DNA of 9,078 nt from an uncultured Cytophagaceae bacterium (GTDB taxonomy: Bacteria; Bacteroidota; Bacteroidia; Cytophagales; Microscillaceae). The notes under the pieces were generated by a model, which worked only from the letters and a program-made list of their open reading frames with translations, had not been told where the DNA came from and searched no databases. Position numbers and translations under genes: made by a program. This document shows, piece by piece, positions 5,691 to 9,078 of this stretch. The DNA lies in contig CALDJV010001037.1 of the NCBI GenBank assembly GCA_937899305.1, positions 1-9,078 of the forward strand. The letters run 5' to 3'. The first letter of the stretch is position 1; each line of letters begins with the position of its first letter.

Positions 5691-6467
5691 ATGTTTGATG
5701 AAAAAACCATCCAGCAACTACGATTTTATGTATACCTTTTGATTGACCCTAAAACTGATGAACCCTTTTACGTTGGTAAAGGAAAAGCAAATCGAGTTTT
5801 TGACCACGTTCGCGGTGCTTTAAAAAACACTGCCCCTAGTGACAAATATGACATCATCAAACGCATTGAAGCAAGCGGACAAAAAGTAAAGCATTTGATT
5901 GTAAGACACGGACTCAATGAAAAACAGGCCCTTGAGATAGAATCCTCGCTCATTGATGTATTCAAATTTATTCCAAAGCTGAGTCACTATGTGCAAGGCA
6001 ATATTCAAGGTGGGATCAATGCCATCGAGAAAGGTCTGATGACTACCGATGAAATCATCCGGTTGTATAGAGCCGTTCCATTGGATAGCATCGAGAAAAA
6101 TTGTGTCATTATCAATATCAATCGTACCTACCAACGCGGTGCTGGTAATGATGCTATTTACCGTGCCACCAAAGAAACCTGGAAAATAAAAACGGAACGA
6201 ATCAGTGGACTCAAATTTGTCTTGAGTGAGTACAAGGGATTGATTGTGGAAGTATTTGAGGTAGAAAAATGGTATACAAAGCCGAGACCGTACGGCCCGA
6301 ATGCAAAAAAAGCAGGGCAAACTTATCTGGGTTATGGGTTTGATGGAATCATTGCCAAACCCGAGATCAGAAACAAATACTTGAACAAAACCATTCCTAA
6401 AAAAAGGGGGCATTCAGGAGTCATTGTATTTGCCGAAACATTGGAAAAATTGAAACAGAAGTCGTAG
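5691..6467 (+). CDS. GIY-YIG domain protein, LEM-3/COG3680-like
   Basis: The 258-residue protein has a GIY-YIG nuclease-fold domain at about residues 10-92. The GIY position reads Y-V-Y (13-15), the YIG position reads 'FYVGKGK' (26-32), Arg36 follows in 'NRVFDHV', and a candidate metal-binding Glu84 lies in 'LEIESSLIDVF'. This arrangement fits the LEM-3-like/COG3680 branch of GIY-YIG proteins. Residues about 118-255 form a second region with Trp164 in 'KETWKI', then 'GLIVEVFEVEKWY', 'GYGFDGI' and 'HSGVIVF'. It looks like a compact beta-rich domain of unknown function, perhaps a ligand- or nucleic-acid-binding barrel (inference). No signal peptide or membrane segment is seen, so it is cytosolic. 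The substrate is unknown. It ends 5 bp before the end of a convergent gene and no terminator is visible. Confidence 0.8.
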   Translation: MFDEKTIQQLRFYVYLLIDPKTDEPFYVGKGKANRVFDHVRGALKNTAPSDKYDIIKRIEASGQKVKHLIVRHGLNEKQALEIESSLIDVFKFIPKLSHYVQGNIQGGINAIEKGLMTTDEIIRLYRAVPLDSIEKNCVIININRTYQRGAGNDAIYRATKETWKIKTERISGLKFVLSEYKGLIVEVFEVEKWYTKPRPYGPNAKKAGQTYLGYGFDGIIAKPEIRNKYLNKTIPKKRGHSGVIVFAETLEKLKQKS

Positions 6468-6472
6468 CAACA

Positions 6473-7234
6473 TTACCCTTGCAAATCTTCCAAATACTTT
6501 CGTAGATTTCTCAAAGCCAATACAATTTTTTCGCATTCTATTTGGCGTAACTGACGATACACTTCTTCGGCTTGCTGCCCCAATAGCTCATAAGCTTGGA
6601 TAGCAGGGCTAGCTTCTGCTGTTTCTTCCCCTGGGTTTTTGGGCGACTGCCATAACAATTGGGTTTCATCATCGCTCAAGTTGTTGTAAGCTGTTTCGGT
6701 CATTTCATAGTGTTGCATAAACTCTAAAAACAACTCTTGATGAGGCAAGGTGTATTCTCCTTTTTTCAGCGCATCAATGTCATATTGGCGATCAAGGTAG
6801 GAGTTAAAAATGGTATCGAAGCCGTTGTGATTGATGTAGGGATACAAGACAAACCCGGTATGGGTAAGCAACTCTTCAGTCACTTGTACTTTCATTTCTC
6901 CTTCTCGAAAAGTGTCTTCATCATCGCGGGAATAATGTCGCTTAAGGCGCGCGTTAGACACATACATATAAGACAAATGCCCAAAGGCCTTGTGGTATCC
7001 GGCGGTATCGTTACCAAATGGCAAACTAGGGTGTTGGGTAGGGTATACTTTGCCTGCCTGAGGATCAAGAAATACGATAAAATGCCCTCCATAACGCAAA
7101 GAAAGGTGCTTGTACCAACTATGAACGTTGGTAATATGGTTTGCGAATCGCTCATATTGCAAAGGAGTAGGCAGCGAGGTATGCTGAATGTGCGCTAAGT
7201 ATGTCTCTTTAGAAACAATTTGATAACGTGCCAT
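6473..7234 (-). CDS. Conserved-looking hypothetical protein, 253 aa
   Basis: I do not recognise a family with certainty. The likely start is the ATG at 7234, giving MARYQIVSKETY; extending to 7240 requires a TTG codon. There is no signal peptide or membrane span, so the protein is probably cytosolic. The N-terminal half is dense in aromatic and His residues: 'NHITNVHSWYKHLSLRYGG', 'FIVFLDP', 'HPSLPFGN', 'AFGHLSYMY'. This could be a catalytic or metal-binding site (inference). The C-terminal segment from about residue 195 is helical, ending in a charged amphipathic stretch that may form a coiled coil. It lies 34 bp downstream of the patatin-like gene on the same strand, with no terminator between them, so the two are likely cotranscribed. 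Its stop is 5 bp from that of the convergent GIY-YIG gene. Confidence 0.75.
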   Translation of the reverse strand: MARYQIVSKETYLAHIQHTSLPTPLQYERFANHITNVHSWYKHLSLRYGGHFIVFLDPQAGKVYPTQHPSLPFGNDTAGYHKAFGHLSYMYVSNARLKRHYSRDDEDTFREGEMKVQVTEELLTHTGFVLYPYINHNGFDTIFNSYLDRQYDIDALKKGEYTLPHQELFLEFMQHYEMTETAYNNLSDDETQLLWQSPKNPGEETAEASPAIQAYELLGQQAEEVYRQLRQIECEKIVLALRNLRKYLEDLQG

Positions 7235-7268
7235 ATGCAAATATAAAACAAATAAGATGGGTTACAGT

Positions 7269-8111
7269 TTATACCGAGGTACTAATTTTCGCTTTTTCCA
7301 TAATTTCGGAAATCTTTCCCAATGTATCATTATAACCAAAGTCTACCAACAAATTAGCCATTTTAAAATCAAACAATCCATATTGTAACGCATTCGGTAT
7401 TTCTATCACAACATCGCATTGCCCCAGCCTCGACTTTACATTTGCCGCCATATGCATGTCAAACACCCGTTCGCCAATCCCCCACATCGTAGACACATTA
7501 CTGACCGAAGTATTGGGATTTACGTTTACTCCAATCACCACATCACAAATATCCCGAATGGCTTCTACGGGTAAGTTATTCAGCACTCCTCCATCTATAT
7601 AGGACTGATCATTGATTTTAACCGGTTTGAAAATCAAAGGAATAGCCGCAGAGGCAATAATCGCGGAAGATAGCTTGCCCCCATTAAAAAACTCATAATT
7701 CCCCGAATTTAGATTTGATACACACACATAAAGTGGCTTTTTCAATGACTCAAAGGTATCCTGAGGAATGTTTTGCTTCACCAATTTTTTTAGGTAGGTC
7801 AAATCGGTAATTCCGCCCAATGGCAGGCCCACCCGAATAATTTTATAGGACCTTACTTGCCCAATCAAACCCATCATTTCATCAAAAGACTTACCCGACG
7901 CATACAAAGCTCCAATGATCGCTCCCATGCTTGAGCCAGCTACCACATCGGGAAAAATACCATGCTCTTCCAAGGCTTTCAACACCCCTACATGAGCCAA
8001 CCCCCTTGCTCCTCCTCCACTCAATACAATACCCAATTTTTTCTTTTTTTTACGTTGTCTAAACACAGTTGTAATATTTTGGAACCAAGAATCTTGTTGG
8101 TGGGTTATCAT
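7269..8111 (-). CDS. Patatin-like phospholipase (RssA/NTE type)
   Basis: The 280-residue protein is a bacterial patatin-fold acyl hydrolase (COG1752 type). It shows the full catalytic set: oxyanion-hole loop 'SGGGARG' at 31-37, nucleophile elbow G-S-S-M-G at 59-63 with Ser61, and 'DGGVLNNLPV' at 173-182 with catalytic Asp173. The family hydrolyses ester bonds of phospholipids or lysophospholipids; the substrate here is unknown. There is no signal peptide. A basic patch KKKKK at 21-25 sits just before the first strand and could aid membrane association (inference). It lacks the beta-barrel domain of larger bacterial patatins, so it is the short soluble form. The ATG at 8111 is supported by a promoter candidate about 40-60 bases upstream. 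It is the first gene of a probable two-gene minus-strand unit and diverges from the receiver-SpoIIE gene. Confidence 0.93.
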   Translation of the reverse strand: MITHQQDSWFQNITTVFRQRKKKKKLGIVLSGGGARGLAHVGVLKALEEHGIFPDVVAGSSMGAIIGALYASGKSFDEMMGLIGQVRSYKIIRVGLPLGGITDLTYLKKLVKQNIPQDTFESLKKPLYVCVSNLNSGNYEFFNGGKLSSAIIASAAIPLIFKPVKINDQSYIDGGVLNNLPVEAIRDICDVVIGVNVNPNTSVSNVSTMWGIGERVFDMHMAANVKSRLGQCDVVIEIPNALQYGLFDFKMANLLVDFGYNDTLGKISEIMEKAKISTSV

Positions 8112-8413
8112 GAAGTATCTTTTTAGGTCAGATAATGACTAATAGTCACAAAAATATAAAAAAGTAACAAACCAACGATAATAATTGAACTAAATCAATA
8201 TAATAACCACTTTAGTAATTAAAGTATTGCACTTTAACAAGAATAATATTCAAATACCAAAAGAAATTCCTATATTGAGAAAAGCAAGCACTTTATTTTT
8301 CATTCTCTTCCAAGCACCAAATTGCCTACAATCGTTGATAGTCAAGGCAAAATCGCAGACCAATAAACCTCAACTATGCTCTAATACCTGATATTTACTC
8401 ACCAGTGTGTAAG
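8112..8413. other. Divergent intergenic region upstream of the regulator
   Basis: This roughly 300-bp AT-rich stretch lies between the divergent patatin-like and receiver-SpoIIE genes. It holds the minus-strand promoter candidate at 8149-8175. I found no exact TAnnTTTG for the plus-strand gene. In the regulator's frame the sequence is open back to a TAG at 8339-8341 without another ATG. I see no hairpin, repeat or small gene of note. Confidence 0.4.
8149..8175 (-). promoter_or_regulatory. Candidate Bacteroidota promoter for the patatin-like gene
   Basis: On the minus strand TATTTTTG (8156-8149) matches the -7 consensus TAnnTTTG. A TTG (8175-8173) lies 16 bases upstream, close to the usual 17-23 spacing of the -33 element. 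A TTTG at 8171-8168 is nearer still. The start codon is 38 bases downstream of the -7 box, leaving a short leader. Confidence 0.5.
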
Positions 8414-9078
8414 ATGCACCAAAATACCCAATCGCTAAACCCCGTTTATACCATGTCTAAAATTCTCTTGCTCGAGAAAGAAAGTAATACCATCCGTCAA
8501 GTTGCTCAATTGATGGCCCATGATGGATACGAATTTAGCGCTATCCAACATACCAGTCAGCTTTTTTCTCAATCAACCACCGATGGCTTTGATATTTTAC
8601 TGGTTGCTTTAGACATCCTAGGAACAGAATATTTTAACATTTTAAGAAAGATCAAATCTCATCCAACATTCAATACCGTCGATATGGTAGCATTAACGAG
8701 TGGGCAATCGGATGAAATACTAGCCAACTGTTTAGAAGCCGGTACCAGAGATTTTATCGCCAAACCCATTCGAGGTTTGGTCTTAAGCGTACGAATCAAA
8801 TCCATCATTGCGTCTCGAAAATACGTTGAGGAATTTCGGGAAAAACGTGATTTACTAGAGAATAAAACCAAGACACTTACCACCATTGGGAATCAACTTC
8901 GCAAACAGAAATCAGACCTGCAACAGGTCAATAAAAGTATTGTCAACAGCATCCAATATGCCCAACATATTCAATCTGCCATTTTGCCTTCTCCTGATGA
9001 AATAAAAAAATCACTCCCCAACTCTAACATGTTCGCCAAATACTGTGAATTATTATTGGTAAAAAAAAGGGGATTGTT
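8414..9078 (+). CDS. Receiver-SpoIIE phosphatase regulator, 3' end disrupted
   Basis: The frame stays open to the window end. From ATG 8414, residues 15-135 form a CheY-like receiver, 136-190 a charged helical linker ending 'SIQYAQHIQSAILPS', and from about 191 the start of a SpoIIE/RsbU-type PP2C serine phosphatase. Such proteins usually dephosphorylate anti-sigma-factor antagonists. The receiver looks inactive: in 'FDILLVALDI' the phospho-acceptor position is Ala65, and the acidic pair that binds magnesium reads Glu21-Lys22. The conserved Thr95 ('ALTS') and Lys117 ('IAKPI') remain. After 'KKSLPNS' (Ser204, base 9025) the expected phosphatase sequence is replaced by 'NMFAKYCELLLV', encoded by the right repeat arm. 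The catalytic domain is thus missing, probably by element insertion or because the contig ends in the repeat. The ATG at 8453 (MSKILLLEK) is an equally plausible start. Confidence 0.85.
   Translation, partial: MHQNTQSLNPVYTMSKILLLEKESNTIRQVAQLMAHDGYEFSAIQHTSQLFSQSTTDGFDILLVALDILGTEYFNILRKIKSHPTFNTVDMVALTSGQSDEILANCLEAGTRDFIAKPIRGLVLSVRIKSIIASRKYVEEFREKRDLLENKTKTLTTIGNQLRKQKSDLQQVNKSIVNSIQYAQHIQSAILPSPDEIKKSLPNSNMFAKYCELLLVKKRGL
9025..9076. repeat. Right arm of 52-bp perfect terminal inverted repeat
   Basis: This is the exact reverse complement of 1-52. It begins inside codon 204 of the receiver-SpoIIE gene, just where similarity to the phosphatase family stops, which marks it as foreign to that gene. 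Both arms start with TA next to different flanks ('aactc' here, 'agttt' at the left, read inward). This would suit a TA-targeting element of the IS630/Tc1-mariner kind, though two bases are weak evidence. Inside the first bases is the palindrome AACATGTT. Confidence 0.8.

Noticed and set aside
5635..5739. Short ORF starting at ATG 5635 between the mutase and GIY-YIG genes
   Set aside because: About 34 codons, out of frame and overlapping the start of the GIY-YIG gene, with no recognisable sequence.
5820..6413. 197-codon frame on the minus strand
   Set aside because: It is a shadow of the GIY-YIG gene and shows no recognisable motif.
7235..7240. Upstream TTG start adding two codons to the 253-aa hypothetical protein
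   Set aside because: An ATG at 7234 follows immediately in frame, and TTG starts are uncommon in this group.
7238..7245. TATATTTG on the minus strand as a promoter for the 253-aa gene
   Set aside because: It matches TAnnTTTG but ends only 3 bases before the ATG, with no -33 element at the right distance. Cotranscription from the patatin gene explains expression better.
1..9078. Complete composite transposon carrying the nine genes
   Set aside because: The repeat arms fit IS copies, but no transposase or target duplication is visible and the cargo is housekeeping-like. Contig breakage at a dispersed repeat is the simpler reading.
1..9078. Circular element or plasmid closed through its ends
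   Set aside because: A circular molecule would show a direct terminal overlap. The ends here are inverted relative to each other.

Overview
The window looks like chromosome of a marine or soil Bacteroidota, probably a Cytophagales-type bacterium (inference). The reasons are AT-rich intergenic DNA, start codons with no clear Shine-Dalgarno sequence, promoter candidates of the TAnnTTTG type, a predicted 4-fold beta-flower protein, and a receiver-linker-SpoIIE phosphatase architecture with the linker motif 'SIQYAQHIQSAILPS' that is common in this group. I see no rRNA, tRNA, CRISPR array, plasmid or phage genes.

Layout. Bases 1-52 are one arm of a perfect 52-bp inverted repeat whose other arm is 9025-9076, so the window starts and stops inside the same repeated sequence. 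The most economical reading is that it is a whole contig bounded by two oppositely oriented copies of a mobile element. Bases 53-734 are AT-rich and hold no convincing gene. A 56-codon ORF (735-905) and a strong intrinsic terminator (941-970) follow. Next come two exported proteins on the + strand: a lysozyme/transglycosylase-like protein (1007-1720) and a matrixin-type zinc metalloprotease lipoprotein (1778-2482). The second ends in a hairpin that contains its own stop codon.

Bases 2483-3091 are a roughly 600-bp repeat island with three parts: short GC mini-palindromes embedded in 'attgtta'-like heptamers, a heptanucleotide satellite with a higher-order period of about 38 bp, and a 119-bp nested inverted-repeat element. 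The island lies between the convergent metalloprotease gene and a beta-flower-like exported protein (3092-3553, minus).

Bases 3894-5630 encode a complete phosphoglucomutase/phosphomannomutase, followed 60 bp later by a two-part GIY-YIG protein (5691-6467). Convergent to these is a two-gene minus-strand unit: a patatin-like phospholipase (7269-8111) upstream and an unrecognised conserved-looking protein (6473-7234) downstream. Divergent from the patatin gene is a receiver-SpoIIE regulator (8414 onward). Its receiver lacks the phospho-acceptor aspartate, and its phosphatase domain is cut off by the right repeat arm.

The genes do not form one pathway. They are a mix of envelope proteins, central sugar-phosphate metabolism, a nuclease-fold protein and a signalling protein. 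I did not find a clear new multi-gene system. The most unusual content is the repeat island, the repeat that bounds the window and breaks the phosphatase gene, the apparently non-phosphorylatable receiver, and the uncharacterised C-terminal part of the GIY-YIG protein.
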